64,000 bases of DNA, taken from contig JAQPZY010001610.1 of the NCBI GenBank assembly GCA_029931535.1, positions 186,001-250,000 on the forward strand, written 5' to 3'. Within the stretch, counting starts at the first letter, position 1, and every line of letters starts with the position of its first letter. Below are positions 48,136-61,199 of the stretch, piece by piece. Source of the DNA: Margaritifera margaritifera. Its lineage: Eukaryota; Mollusca; Bivalvia; Unionida; Margaritiferidae. The notes beneath the pieces are model-generated. The model saw only the letters and a program-made list of their open reading frames with translations, did not search any database and was not told the DNA's origin. A program made the position numbers and the translations under genes.

Positions 48136-48374
48136 ATATGAATCAAGAAATAAAGTCCATCACTGGATTATGACCAAGAGAGCTAAAAAACGAACCCAAT
48201 AACTGCCACAAGGTTGAAGTCTCTACTGACAGTAGGTCAAATGGTGGATAAAAAAAGCTGCACATGGCATGAATGAATGAATGAAAACTTAAACAGGTGA
48301 TATAGTATGTTCCCCATCTTTGTTCAGAAAGCAAGACCAATAAAATCCATAGGAAAACATATTTGCAAAATCTA

Positions 48375-48575
48375 CAGCCCTTCACCCACTTATCACTCCC
48401 ATCTCTTTACTCTACTGCCATGAGGATGGATGACAAATCTTAAACTGTTCCACCCACTTGTCACTCCTATCCTTTTACTCTACTGCCATGACAAATCTTA
48501 AACTGTTCCACCCACTTGTCACTCCTATCCTTTTACTCTACTGCCATGAGGATGGATGACAAATCTTAAATGGTT
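48375..48575. repeat. Tandem duplication, 3 copies of ~65-80 bp
   Basis: 'ccacccacttgtcactccta' + 'tccttttactctactgccat' + 'gaggatggatgacaaatctt', with 'gaggatgg' missing in the middle copy. Confidence 0.88.
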
Positions 48576-48579
48576 CCAA

Positions 48580-49720
48580 CAATGCGACTAGGATCCTAAA
48601 TTAAATTGATTTATACTGTAAGAATCTGAAATGGCTGTAATGGAGCTCATCTGAATGATCCTGTAGATATCTACAGTATTTATAGTATTCTCCTGTGATA
48701 AGTCTACCTTGTAAATGTGATGAAAGTGGAAGGTGGTCCTATTATTAGACAAGGCTTTTTAAGATAACAATTTACCTAAATGTTATAAAAGTTGTGGACA
48801 TGCTTATCATCAAGCACAAACTTATCAATGGAGTATTACATCAGTATTGAAACATATTCCAACCAATCAAAATCTCCATTTTATACACTGTTTCAGTTAG
48901 GATTTCTTCCATGAGATCCAGTGAAACTGATTCACTGCTAGAAAACTGATTCACTGCAGGAAATTTGACAGCAATATTTTGATTGGCCAGTCTGAGTCAT
49001 TCAGAATGAGCACCAATGCAAATGTTTAAAATCCTAAGTGTATAGATGGATGTAGTGTATCTATATTTATTTTTTAATTAGATTTACTGTCCAAAATATC
49101 TTCAAGTTTTTTAGTCATATCCTGATGTTATCATGCATGTCATTTCTAAAGATTGATTTGTTCGAGCCACAATATATTGTGCCAAACAGCAGTTGAGAGA
49201 GAGGCCTATCTGAATTAAATGAACACTGGTAGTGCTGGGTGGTTTGTGTATGACTACATCACTTATGCTTATCTGTGTCTGACTGCAGCATCTGTATGTG
49301 CTGAATTGTTCCAAAACAACAGCAAAACTAGTATTTCTGAGCAGATTGGGTGGAAATTTTACAAAGTGATCCATATGTGCTTACTGATTGCTAACACAAA
49401 AAAGTAAGTGAAAGCGACTGTCAGATTAAAAAATGTTTCTTCGATAACACTCACCCAATCATAACAGGAGCACATCCACTACCTCACTAATCCAGCCCTC
49501 CTAAGCTAAAAAAGACATTTACCACACCTTTTGACTTGTTTTAGCAACAAACCTACTAAAAGTTCATCTGCATGCTGAGGCACAAATCAGACTAGAGTGA
49601 TCTTCCCTTGTATAGAAAGATTGGAACCAAAATTTCATCAAATGTCCGAGTGGAGTGGTTATGCACATTCTTCCAGAGAAGTAAAGACAGGGAGTGCTTG
49701 GAAGGATGTGTTCATATTAG
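48580..49720. other. Intronic spacer
   Basis: Nothing recognised. Confidence 0.4.
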
Positions 49721-50429
49721 GATCTGGCAAGTATTATTGAAGAAACATATTCCATTCTAAAAATTTGTTTCTTCTTCAAATACATTACCTGATCATAATA
49801 TGCAAGGGAAAATAGGCAAGTGGGACAAGGGAGTTACATCCCCTTACATCAGAGTTGGCGCCATCTCTTAACTTATGTGAAACAGCTTACAGCTTCATAT
49901 GAGATATGAGCAGCTTCATATGAGATATGAGCTAGCAGCTTCACATGAGATATGAGCTAGGGTCAGCACATGATCTATGCATGGATTCAGTTTGGAGAAA
50001 AAATTATAACAATCACAAATCCATCGGAACATGATTAACCCACATTGTTATGAAGCTGCTGAACAAGTTGGGAAGGTAGCCTGTCATGCTGCTGATATAG
50101 GTCCCACTTGGTCAAATTAAGACCTGTGGGATGAAAGGTCTCTGAGGTCAAAGCTAGAAAATGTCATCTCTGACCTCCATCTAACAGCTTGGATGACATT
50201 AGCTAGGGAGCAGTTGTGCTGAAATGCTATGCTGGTAGCAAACACTCTAACCTCAGGAGCTGTTAAGTGTAAGAAATTCACCTGAACTAACTTCCTTGTA
50301 AGAAATTCACCTGAACTAACTTCCTTGTAGGATGAGCAGACAGCTCATCATATCTAGGACAACAAAGCCTGAGTGGAAATACTATTCCTTCCCTCTTTAA
50401 GTGGCAAGAATCTCCCTCTTCTGATTGGC

Positions 50430-51200
50430 TATGTTCACTTCAGGTACCACTTCAGTGCCATGATGGGATGCCGCAGATGCCCCTGGGGTGGAGGGTACTA
50501 AGAAGACTGTGGTTTCAAGACAAAGGACTGATTTTTCGTGAGCAACAGCCTGTTCTTGGCATTGAAAGCAGGGACCATCATAAGAGAAACAAAACCATAA
50601 TGGTGCAACTGCAAATAGTTCGGGTTGACTGATAAGGCAAGCATTTAACTTAGTCTGCCCGCTGTACCTAGAGTGACTAGGCAGCAGGTCTTGTATGAGA
50701 GGTGAATCATAGAGGCTCTGGACAGTGATTTGAAGGGTGCCTCATTCAACCATGTCTGAACCAACAGAAGATTCCATTTAGGACAAATGGCCATGGCCTT
50801 GAGTCAAGACAAACTGATATTCACAACAAGGTCAAAGAGGTCTTTGTTTTGGCCTATATTCTCCTTTCCATGGTAGTAAAACATATCTGAGATCATGGTG
50901 GTAAAACATATCTGAGATCATAATGGTAAAACATATCTGAGATCATGATGGTAAAACATATCTGAGATCATGATGGTAAAACATATCTGAGATCATGATG
51001 GTAAAACATATCTGAGATCATGGTCCTTGATTGTGATAGGAGCTAACTTCTCCTTGTAGAGCCATATGAGAAAGTTAGCTATTTGCAGTAATGAGGCATT
51101 TAAGGGAGTGATGTGTTTCTTCTCACACCACTTGAAGAAAACTCCATTTTTCTTCACAGGCTTTAAAAGTGAAGGACCCTGCTTGAGCAATTCTGTCAAC
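50430..51200 (-). pseudogene. DIRS-type tyrosine recombinase relic
   Basis: Near 51199-51000 the minus strand reads 'FFKWCEKKHITPLNASLLQI' then 'ANFLIWLYKEK' and 'TIKDHDLRYVL', the SAM-like N-terminal part of DIRS/Ngaro recombinases. Past a 25-bp repeat, 50770-50600 reads 'WLNEAPFKSLSRASM', 'LSYKTCCLVTLGTAGRLS' and 'MLALSV', like the start of the catalytic half ('LTLKTVFLLALASG-R-RSEI-ALS'). Stops and frame changes show it is inactive. Confidence 0.68.
50865..51032. repeat. 25-bp tandem repeat inside the DIRS relic, 6 copies
   Basis: 'catgatggtaaaacatatct' + 'gagat', lying within the recombinase relic and splitting it. Confidence 0.94.
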
Positions 51201-51379
51201 TACAACTACTTGTTCAGAGAATTGTTTCTTCTAATGGCTTGTTTGACATAAGCCTAGCAGGCAGGTTCAACATCTCTTGGTTTGGATTGAAAACCTGCAT
51301 TTGCAATTGTTTCAGTAGGCGAGAAGAAGTGACAGGTTCAAGAGATTGTTCATCCATGATTTTACCACTTGAGTGAAGC

Positions 51380-51980
51380 AATCTAGATTAGCTGTCACTT
51401 GGATTCGCTCACTCTCTGCAAGACTTTGGGAATCAGAGGCGTTGGGGAAAGACATACACGTTCTAATTCAGGGAAGGGGCATTGACTGCCACAGCTTTCA
51501 TATCTGGGATTGGAGAGATGATGGTTGTAAGATTGGCATTCCACCTTACTGCAAATAGGTCCATGAGAGGTCAACTCAAACAGGTGCAGATCTGGCTGAA
51601 GACCAAGGGGTGCAGGGATCAAGGGATCATTCACTGTGGATTGGCTCATTCCATCAGGACAGTAGGACATTAAGCCTGCCTGGGATGTGGTGGACTCAAA
51701 TCAGGATTTGTTACTGATGACACAGCCTGAGTAAATCGAGTTGTCTAACAGAATGAGAACACCTTTTAATGACAGTGTCTCCTGCCAGAAATGATCTCTC
51801 CTGATGAGACCAAACCCTGATCAGCATTTGGAAAGGAGGTGGGAGGTGGGCCCCCCTGTCTGTCAAGCTGACATCTGTGCAGATCATGATTTTTGGTGGT
51901 TGATCGATTGTGAGCCAAGCAAGGTCCTCCCATTTGTTTGAACTCCAAGGAATCTCTCAATTTATGAAAAGGCACCAAGT
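51380..51980 (-). pseudogene. DIRS RNase H-like region relic
   Basis: The minus strand contains 'IMICTDVSLTDRGAH' (near 51890-51850), matching 'TDAS-x-x-GWGA' of DIRS RNase H, then 'HIPGRLNVL' (near 51680), the conserved 'HIPG-x-x-N-x-L-AD' motif, and 'SPTPLIPKVLQRV' (near 51440), matching 'YAFPP-x-x-L-L-P-R-V-L'. Several stops interrupt it. Confidence 0.7.
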
Positions 51981-52219
51981 GGATCAGTATCTGTGAGATC
52001 TTGATAACAGCTTGCTGATCAGGAATGAACAAATGTAGTAACTAGCAATGGACAGGATTTGGTGCCAATACCACTATCAAAGTGGAGACAATGCTAGTCT
52101 GACATCTGCCCTGGCAAGCAGACAACCTTTGACCTCTTTTGTTACTCAAACAAGCCATGAAATTGGTGAATGTCCTGTTTAGCTTGGAAGGGCTGGATTT
52201 TGCAAGGTAGTGGATGTAC

Positions 52220-52672
52220 TCCTAATAAATTATAAATCTAATTATCTAATCTAATAAATTATATATCTAATTATCTAATCTAATAAATTATAAATCAAAT
52301 TATCTAATCTAATTAATTATAAATCTAATTATCTAATCTAATAAATTATAAATCAAATTATCTAATCTAATAAATTATAAATCTAATTATCTAATCTAAT
52401 AAATTATAAATCTAATTATCTAATCTAATAAATTATAAATCTAATTATCTAATCTAATAAATTATAAATCTAATTATCTAATCTAATAAATTATAAATCT
52501 AATTATCTAATCTAATAAATTATAAATCTAATTATCTAATCTAATAAATTATAAACCTAATTATCTAATCTAATAAATTATAAATCTAATTATCTAATCT
52601 AATAAATTATAAACCTAATTATCTAATCTAATAAATTATAAATCTAATAATCTAATCTAATAAATTATAATC
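52220..52672. repeat. 29-bp AT-rich minisatellite inside the DIRS relic, about 15 copies
   Basis: 'taataaattataaatctaat' + 'tatctaatc'. It fills the space between the RNase H-like region and the right terminal repeat. Confidence 0.96.
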
Positions 52673-52764
52673 TGGTAAGTATTATTAAAGAAACATATTT
52701 TCTCCAAAATATTCATTTCTAGTTTAAAGTTTATAATTTGGCACATTACAATGACTGAGTTATA

Positions 52765-52871
52765 ACCCTATATTGTCTGTACTAATACAAATAGTCAGCA
52801 CATGGCAGTTGCATGGTCCCATATTGTTTGTACTAATACAAATAGTCAGCACATGGCAGTTGCATGGTCCC
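52765..52871. repeat. 50-bp tandem duplication
   Basis: 'tattgtctgtactaatacaa' + 'atagtcagcacatggcagtt' + 'gcatggtccca' occurs twice with one change. Confidence 0.93.
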
Positions 52872-52879
52872 AGAACATT

Positions 52880-53845
52880 ACATCCACATCAAATAAAACT
52901 CAAGCGAAAAGAAAAAAGTAAAAAATGTGTGCATTTTATTAGAACTTGCAAGTTTTACTTTCAAATGTATCACTGCAACTTTTGAAGAACAATCCACATA
53001 CAAGGCAAAAGCAACAACTTTGGAGTTGTCAACAGTGTGTGATTTTAACAATAAAACAGACTGGCAATACACACAGATGTTACTGTGATGTTGGCACCTT
53101 TCATGTATTGTAATTGCCTGAGACAATCTGTTAAATAACTTGTATTATCATGCCAAAGTACCATTAAGTTTTCAACAGTTGTCAAAATAAATCCAGCTTG
53201 GCTTCTGAGTAAGCACTTAAATAATTAGATTGTCACAACTGACTCTTTATGTTTGAATAGAAGTGGGAATGTTACATTTATAATGATCTTACTGAAACTG
53301 AATTAAAGAATAAAATGAAAACATGAATTTCACTCAACAAGACTTCTTTAATTTGTGTTTATTTCTTATTGTGTTGCCACCACAAGGCACTTCCCAACAT
53401 TTTTAGTGACTGCTGTTTTGTCAAATATTGAGATATTTATTGAGAAAATAGATTTGATAAAGACAATCTTACAAAATATGATTTCCCATTAATATTTGTG
53501 AATTTCATGAAGTTGATTCAAAGTTGATGCAGACTAACTGCCATTTTCAATAATAAAAGGAGCGACAGATTGGGCTTTCATTTACCAATTTTGATTCTGA
53601 TTTTTAAATGTTAAGCAAATAGGCAACTATTTTCTGCCTCATGCATATGAAAACAAATAGAATCCATACCTGCCTCTGCATTATAGCACTTTGGCAACTT
53701 ATCAGGGCATGCATGCTAAAATGAGGGAGAGGTGTATTTTGATCAGGTAATGCATTTTAAGAAGAAATTAATGTATGTTCAAGGTTACCATAGCAACCAA
53801 ATATGGAAATTAACTACAAAAATATTTGTTTAAAAATAAAAATCA
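52880..53845. other. Intronic spacer
   Basis: Nothing recognised. Confidence 0.4.
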
Positions 53846-53849
53846 AATA

Positions 53850-54058
53850 CAGTCAAACCTGTCCTAACGGTCACCTGTACTTAGCGATCACCTGGTCACA
53901 ATGGCCATTCAATTTCCCCACGGCATATTTCCTACATAAATGTCGTGTGTGTAATGGTCACCTGCCTTCTGTAGTCAGTGGTCAGGTGTTTCATAACCAA
54001 CAGTGGTTTCTCCCTGCCTTAAGTGGTCACTGGAGCATATCAACAGTGACACACTAAG
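53850..54058 (+). mobile_element. DNA transposon fragment with 'cagtcaaacctgtc' end
   Basis: 'acagtcaaacctgtcctaac' + 'ggtcacctgtacttagcgat' is the start of an element common in invertebrates, with the 'ggtcacct' motif repeated inside. The opposite end is not seen, so it is truncated. Superfamily uncertain. Confidence 0.5.
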
Positions 54059-54059
54059 T

Positions 54060-54914
54060 AAGAAAATTAAACTTTTGTTTGATGAGCAAGGCATTGTTTA
54101 GATAATTGCATATTTTGTGAATTAATATGTAAACATTTCATATCTCACTTGTATTCACTGTACTCCAGTCACACTGTCAGTCTAACTCAAAGGTGTCAAT
54201 ATGAAAGATTCAAAAGCGAGGCAGTTTTTATCCTTACAGTAGAGGATGGAAGTAATTCATTTGCTGGATGGTGGGAAAAGTAGTTGTGTTGTCACAGCAG
54301 AAATGGCAGTTGCCTTCTGTGCCAGTGTGACAGGTATAATTTGATATCTTCATCTATTTGCCTGTGCATTAAAGCTTTCTCTCATGAAAAAAGTTAATTT
54401 TAGAGAAGAGATACAATTTAGATCCCTTGTCATTAGGATCAGGGGTCATTCAATATTTAAAACTTGTCTGTAAAGGCAGGTGAAGTTTCGGTTCATGGGT
54501 CACAAAAAAAGCCATATACGGCTTCTTTTGATTTTCTATTCATCACAGGCCTCTTACATAAGCCGACTGTCTTTTGATCTCAGCGAGTTGAGCAACTGGC
54601 TAATCCAGATATTGTTTTTGAAGCAAAAATGGCTGTTTCCAAGCCTAATTTATACAAGCTAACTGACCAAAGACTAAGTCCTCTGTTTTACACTCATCAG
54701 TAAGCTGTCAATCAGTAGTGAAATTAGTGTTTTGTCATAGTGCACAAAATAAACAAAGATCAGTGATTATTTTAAGTCAGTGACAGTTTAATTTAAAAGA
54801 TGGATTAAAGTGAGCATGATACAGTAATCTTGTTTGGAACATAAATTTGGGAGAGAACATATACTTGTATTTAATGATTCTGTTGAATAGTGCACATAAA
54901 ACAATCTTAATAAC

Positions 54915-54961
<47 letters not shown>

Positions 54962-55795
54962 GATAACATTTGGTGCATGGTATTTGTTCAAAACCCAATT
55001 TATTCTGTTTTGGAAAGGTGAACCTGTGTACAGAGGTCAACTGTGTTTTTTTTATAGCAGTAATTGCAGTTGTGATTGTTGTTGTTCTTATTAATTTCCG
55101 GAAAATGTGAGGAGGATTAAAAGTTGCATTTTATCCACGAGTTGCTCTTATATTTACATAGTATACTCAGTAAGAGAAAAATAGTTTTGATCAGTATACC
55201 TTAAGTGTGTGCTGCCCTTTTAATTTCTCATTTCTCTTTTCTGTCTATCCAATAAAAAAAGACCAATTGTTATCTTCCAATTTTACCTGTTCTGAAAACA
55301 TGTAAATAAAAAGTGTTGGATTATTCCTTCATTTAATTTTTAAATATTTCTCCAACAATAAATAACTGGTTTGCAATTGGAATGTATTACATGATAAATT
55401 ATTGAGGAGTGCATATCCTTTGGACAGGCATTGGAAAAAAAACGGCACAGAATCAAGAGTGTGTTAAGGAACTGGTTGACACAGAGGGTGCTGAATTTCC
55501 TTATGACAATTAGTACAGAAGGACTTTGCCTAAAAGACTTTAACTTTAACGTGGCAATCAAAATATATGGGGAAGCAAAGAAACAAAGGATATCATTTAT
55601 TTAAATTTAAAGACAAATGAGTTTGACATTCAATCATGTTACAACTTAGGGAAATAAAGAATACTGTGTAAATATATGTACTTTTATATTTCATTTTTAT
55701 GTTTTCACTTTTATGATGATAAAACGTGTTGTTTAAACATTTTATAATGCTAACATGCGCTTTCCCCGATGCTATCAAAAATTTCTGGGGAGATC
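54060..55795. other. Intronic spacer with (AAT)n
   Basis: An (AAT)n microsatellite lies at 54916-54963. No other feature is recognised. Confidence 0.45.
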
Positions 55796-55804
55796 ACTGA
55801 GAAC

Positions 55805-57365
55805 TAGGTGATACCATCCATAAATATATAGTTCCCATATACAGATCTTGGTGACATCATCCAAAAAAACACAGTTTCCATATACAGAGCTTGGTGACAT
55901 CATCCATAAATATATAGTTCCCATATACAGAACTTCGTGACATCATCCATAAATACATGGTTCCCATATACAGAGCTTGGTGACATCATCCAAAAAAACA
56001 CAGTTCCCATATACAGAGCTTGGTGACATCATCCATAAATATATAGTTCCCATATACAGAGCTTGGTGACATCATCCATAAATACATGGTTCCCATATAC
56101 AGAGCTTCGTGACATCATCCATAAATACATGGTTCCCATATACAGAGCTTGGTGACATCAACCATAAATACATAGTTCCCATATACAGAGCTAGGTGACA
56201 TCATCCAAAAAAACGCAGTTCCCATATACAGAGCTTGGTGACATCATCCATAAATATATAGTTCCCATTACAGAGCTTGGTGACATCATCCATAAATATA
56301 TAGTTCCCATATACAGAGCTTGGTGACATCATCCATAAATATATAGTTCCCATTACAGAGCTTGGTGACATCATCCATAAATATATAGTTCCCATCACAG
56401 AGCTTGGTGACATCATCCATAAATATATAGTTCCCATATACAGAGCTTGGTGACATCATCCATAAATATATAGTTCCCATATACAGAGCTTGGTGACATC
56501 ATCCATAAATACATGGTTCCCATATACAGAGCTTGGTGACATCATCCATAAATACATGGTTCCCATATACAGAGCTTGGTGACATCAACCATAAATACAT
56601 AGTTCCCATATACAGAGCTAGGTGACATCATCCAAAAAAACGCAGTTCCCATATACAGAGTTTGGTGACATCATCCATAAATATATAGTTCACATATACA
56701 GAACTTCGTGACATCATCCATAAATACATGGTTCCCATATACAGAGCTTGGTGACATCATCCAAAAAACACAGTCCCCATATACAGAGCTAGGTGACATC
56801 ATCCATAAATATATAGTTCCCATATACAGAGCTTGGTGACATCATCCATAAATAAATGGTTCCCATATACAGAGCTTGGTGACATCATCCATATATAAAT
56901 GGTTCCCATATACAGAGCTTGGTGACATCATCCATAAATACATGGTTCCCATATACAGAGCTTCGTGACATCATCCATAAATACATGGTTCCCATATACA
57001 GAGCTTGGTGACATCATCCATAAATATATGGTTCCCATTACAGAGCTTGGTGACATCATCCATAAATATATAGTTCCCATTACAGAGCTTGGTGACATCA
57101 TCCATAAATATATAGTTCCCATTACAGAGCTTGGTGACATCATCCATAAATATATAGTTCCCATATACAGAGCTTGGTGACATCATCCATAAATATATAG
57201 TTCCCATTACAGAGCTTGGTGACATCATCCATAAATATATAGTTCCCATATACAGAGCTTGGTGACATCATCCATAAATATATAGTTCCCATTACAGAGC
57301 TTGGTGACATCATCCATAAATATATAGTTCCCATTACAGAGCTTGGTGACACCATCCATAAATAA
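55805..57365. repeat. 43-bp minisatellite, about 36 copies, higher-order structure (intron)
   Basis: 'catatacagagcttggtgac' + 'atcatccataaatatatagt' + 'tcc'. Variants 'ccaaaaaaacgcag', 'aaccataaatacatag' and 'cattacagag' (41-bp form) come in blocks. The block 'catcaaccataaatacatag' to 'ccaaaaaaacgcagttccca' at 56156-56225 recurs at 56584-56650, showing multi-unit duplication. Confidence 0.96.
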
Positions 57366-57800
57366 ATGACCTTTGCCCTACTAGGATTAATATCTTATTC
57401 ATGCATCCTAAGCAAAGACACAAAAGAAAATGGAGTTTATAATAATACTGCAGCAACTTAGTCATGAAGAAAATGTTTTCTTTTTCTTCTGTCTACCAGA
57501 CAGAATTTTACTCTGCACTAGATAAACCTATATATTTTACCAAATTTAAGTACGAGTTTATTCAGATACTGTAATAAACCCACAATTTGCAGTTATCAAA
57601 CTTTTCATGTCCTTTAAAGATGAGCATAGGAATCTGTGGCGGGCAAGAAAAAGAATCTTCCCCATATGTATGTAGAGAGAATCATTGAAAAATCAAACTC
57701 TTGGGAGATAAGATCTCTGCATGAGACACAACTCTCATCCCAATAAAACAGAGTTATCTTTCCTACCCAAATATATTAGAAAAAGTCTTTTTGTACCATT
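57366..57800. other. Intronic spacer
   Basis: Nothing recognised between the array and exon c. Confidence 0.4.
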
Positions 57801-57806
57801 CATTAC

Positions 57807-57888
57807 CTGTCAGAGATTTTTTCTTCAGATATCATCACTGAGGGCTTCTGGTATTCTGGGATAACCATCACCACCTGCCTCTTACAGG
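57807..57888 (-). CDS. Exon c: first domain, middle (46-72)
   Basis: Encodes CKRQVVMVIPEYQKPSVMIS and a short Glu/Lys-rich tail. It enters with two bases of a split codon and leaves with two. The 'R-Q-V-V-M-V-I-P' strand corresponds to the 'KLVLCVQ' strand of the second domain at 22563-22646, which supports an internal duplication. Acceptor tctattttag, donor AG|GTAATG. Confidence 0.85.
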
Positions 57889-57894
57889 CTAAAA

Positions 57895-58438
57895 TAGACA
57901 GGAAGTTTAATACCTACTGCTTTGTTTTATCAAAAAGTTTATTATTTAATCAATAATGTGACAAATTCTACAACTTATTCAAAGTTCTCTCACAAGAAAA
58001 TGGAAAAAATGTGAGGTCTTTAGAATGGCTATTACAAGAGTGTATCCAAGTACAACATTACAATTAACACTAATGACTGAATGATGCTGTGGAAAATATT
58101 TCCAATAGTCAAGTAGATACTGATGATTTTCAATATATCAACAGCTAAACACACGGCATAGACTTTTCATTGTGTTTTTCTAAAAAATTTTTATAGATCT
58201 CTATATAGTGCTTGCAAACTTTGTCTTTTTACAGTGCTTCTAATTATTATAACGTGGTTAATGGAGATAATAATTATACTGAGGTATTTTACTGGCAAGA
58301 TTGGCCCATAACAGGGGTATGTTGTTACAAAAAAAAAAAAAAACACACAAGAAAGGGTACTTAATGATATAAAACCACACTGTAGTTGGTTTTTATCATC
58401 CAAGAATTAAACCAAAATTAAATAAATAAAGTAGTAAC
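57895..58438. other. Intronic spacer
   Basis: A poly-A run at 58329-58342; nothing else recognised. Confidence 0.4.
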
Positions 58439-58454
58439 TATAGGACTAAATCAA

Positions 58455-59285
58455 GCCAATGAAATGGGATCCATGACCATATCAGTGTTACATGAGGGGC
58501 TGCTTTAGTGTACTGAGGGGTTTTATAATGAGGTATGACTATACATTTCCATACCAGGGTTACATGTGGGGCTGCAGTATACTGAGGGATTTTATAGTGA
58601 CTTGTGACTATACATGTCAATATCAGTGTAATATGTGGGGCTGCAGTGTACTGAGGGATTTTATAGTGACTTGTGACTATACATGTCAATATCAGTGTTA
58701 CATGTGGTCTGCAATGTGATGAGGCATTTTATAGTGACTTGTGACTATACATTTCCATATCAGTGTTACATGTGGGGCTGCAGTGTACTGAGGGGTTTTA
58801 TAGTGACTTGTGACTATACATTTCCATATCAGTGTTACATGTAGGGCTGCAGTGTATTGAGGGGTTTTATAGTGAGATATAACTATGCTCATCAATATCA
58901 GTATTACATGTGGGGCTGCAGTGTATACTGAGGGGTCTTGTAGTGAGGTACAACTGTACATCTCCATATCAGTGCTACATGAGGGACTACAGTATACTGA
59001 GGGGTTATATAAGTAGGTACAACTGTACATGTCCATATCAGTGTTATATGAGGGGTTGCAGTGTACAGAGAGGTTTTAAAGAGAGGTACACCTATATATG
59101 TCTATATCAGTGTACTGAGGGGTTTTATATTGAGATACAACTATACATATCCATATCAGTGTTACATGAAGGGCTGCAGTGTACTGAGAGATTTTACAGT
59201 GAGGTACAAATAGATGTCCATATCAGTGTTACAAGAGGGGCTGCAGTGTACTGAGGGTTTTATAGTGAGGGACAACTATACAACA
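58455..59285. repeat. ~85-bp tandem array, about 10 copies (intron)
   Basis: 'ccatatcagtgttacatgtg' + 'gggctgcagtgtactgaggg' + 'gttttatagtgacttgtgac' + 'tatacattt'. The first unit begins 'gggatccatgaccatatcag', linking it to the arrays at 62.1 kb and 16.8 kb. It ends about 70 bases before exon b's donor. Confidence 0.93.
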
Positions 59286-59357
59286 TGAATATGAATTCAA
59301 GCACTATAGAAAGTATGGTTTACAGCTAAATGAATAACTTTGTAATGGAACGCTTAC

Positions 59358-59436
59358 CTATCAAGTAAGCTGTTTCAATCATAGAGGCAACTGCCCGAGT
59401 TTCTGTATCAATCACAAAGAAAAGGACATCTGCCAT
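59358..59436 (-). CDS. Exon b: first domain core with conserved Asp and Glu (19-45)
   Basis: Reads MADVLFFVIDTETRAVASMI then E, ending on one base of a split Ala codon. The acceptor is tttattttcag and the donor is G|GTAAGC. The strand 'VLFFVID' followed by 'T-R-x-x-A-S-M-I-E' is the most recognisable segment of the family. Asp28 and Glu39 are the candidate active-site residues, by analogy with the Asp and Glu of classical nucleoside deoxyribosyltransferases. Confidence 0.88.
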
Positions 59437-59494
59437 CTGAAAATAAAAACAACTCCATACATGTATGGTAACTATCACAATATTCCTAATTTTC

Positions 59495-61195
59495 CAAGTC
59501 GCTAGTCTGGGACAAGTGCTTTTTTTCTATTTTAAAAAAAGTTGGGCAAGTGCTTAATTTCATGCCATAATCACTTGATCTACCTTTATCTGGGCATTTA
59601 TGCCCTCCAGGCGTATTGAATTCTTGATTCAACCTCTTTCCATGTATTTATTTACATCCTGTACCACACCTACCTGTGGTCATTGATAACTATTGTATGT
59701 GTGCAAGTTCTCTTTCCTTTTGACTGCATATTGGGCTAAGCGACCAAATTATTGGCCAATTAAAAACACATGAAACAAAACAAAGCCAGTATGATTAATT
59801 AACAGTGTTTTAAACGGCTTCATTGTATTGTGTTTACTCGAAACAGATCCTCACAAACGACTCACCCATTGATTTTAATTCATCGAGTCAATCCAATTAA
59901 TTTAATGAAAGGCACTTTACTGACATTAGTATCAGTTCCGGTTATGAACTGATTAAATGGCAGTGATGATTCTTTAATTTTTAATTGATTATACAGAGGA
60001 TTAACTTCCATGTCTGATATTGCACTTGAAGCAAAACAATGACACTAACAAAAGAACTGTATCTATTCATATTTAAATGACAAAATGTATGTTGTGATAC
60101 TTTAGAATTGGTTGTCAAGCAAGATATTTATTATAGGGATAAAGGGAGTTTACTAAATTATTTTTGCAAGGGAGTTAAGAAGGACCATTCAGAGAAGGAA
60201 AACCCATATGAAAGTTGAGGGATAAAACATAAGACTGCCACTGAGTGTGATGTAACTATTTGTCCAAAGAGATATCAGCCAGACTCTGTGGCAACAAAAC
60301 ATGTCAAATGTAACACTACTAAGAAACTGAGAAATGTTCAGCTGCATTGGGTTAATTGTTATCCCTAGCTTGAATTCACTGACTCAGAAGAAAAATGTTT
60401 TGCAATTATTGCAAACAATATCCAAATCTTGCACAGGTTGGAAGCCAGTGTATTTGTCAATGGAATTCAAAAATTCAGGATTGAACCAATTAAATCACAT
60501 GACAGTTCTAGACTTGACCTCACAAGGCCTGTTGCAGCACTGTATATGCATGGCATTAGCCAGCATGTACAGAAAATCCCTGAAGTTAGATTTGCTGACA
60601 GTCCACTAGGAAAGACTGTTTCAAAACTAAATGAGACTGAAATGAAACAAAAGAGAGCTCTGTTCAACACAGTCTACAGAATAGCCCATTATGGAAAACC
60701 ATTTTATGATATGGAAATGCTGTGTGCACTCCAAGAAAAGAATGGTGTTGAATTTGCTGCTAATTATAAGAACAGATTCAGGGCAAGAGACTTTGTTCTC
60801 CCAATCACTCAAGTCATCAGAGAAGAAGTTAGGGAATGACTGAATTCCAGTAAATTCCTTTCCATTCTTGCTGATGGAAGTACTGATGCTACCGTATTGC
60901 GGCAAGAAAAGGTGCATATAAGATACATGGACAGTGGAAAACTGAAAACCTCTGAAGTAACAAAATGTATAATATCAACCTATGTTTTTGAACAAATTAA
61001 TTCTTTTACGAAATAAATATGTTGTACCTTATTTAATTTGTTCTTTCTATGGATTAAAGTGCATACACCTCATCAAATCTTGACAAGTGATTTAAATTTT
61101 AGGACAAGTGAAAAGGTAGGTGGGACAAGTGAATTTTCTAAAATCACAAGTCTTCGACAAGTGGATAAAAAAAATTTTACTCAGCTCTGGTGTAA
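59495..61195 (+). mobile_element. hAT-type element, decayed
   Basis: 'gggacaagtg' and 'gcaagtg' motifs occur at both sides (59510-59560 and 61080-61165) around a coding relic. The right end 'cagctctg' resembles a hAT terminus (cagagctg reversed). No clean 8-bp target duplication was found, so the limits are approximate. Confidence 0.5.
60415..60965 (+). pseudogene. hAT transposase / ZNF862-like relic
   Basis: One frame reads 'ASVFVNGIQKFRIEPIKSHD', then 'MKQKRALFNTVYRIAHYGKP', then 'VIREEVRE', a stop, and 'LNSSKFLSILADGSTDATVL' with 'EKVHIRYMDSGK'. The order (zinc-finger-side 'F-x-x-G-x-x-x-F-R-x-x-x-I-x-x-H', linker, 'S-I-x-A-D-x-S-T-D') matches hAT transposases related to vertebrate ZNF862/KIAA1586-type proteins. 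It is cut off before the catalytic core is complete. Confidence 0.7.
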
Positions 61196-61199
61196 CCTG

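Larger units (their letters stand above)
49722..52725 (-). mobile_element. DIRS-like tyrosine-recombinase retroelement, decayed
   Basis: A ~50-bp near-identical sequence ('atctggcaagtattattgaa' ... 'gaaacatatt') lies at 49722 and again, in the same orientation, at 52670. Between them the minus strand carries RNase H-like and tyrosine-recombinase-like relics (separate entries). Directly repeated ends fit DIRS-superfamily elements with split direct repeats. It is expanded internally by a 29-bp AT array and a 25-bp array. Confidence 0.68.
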
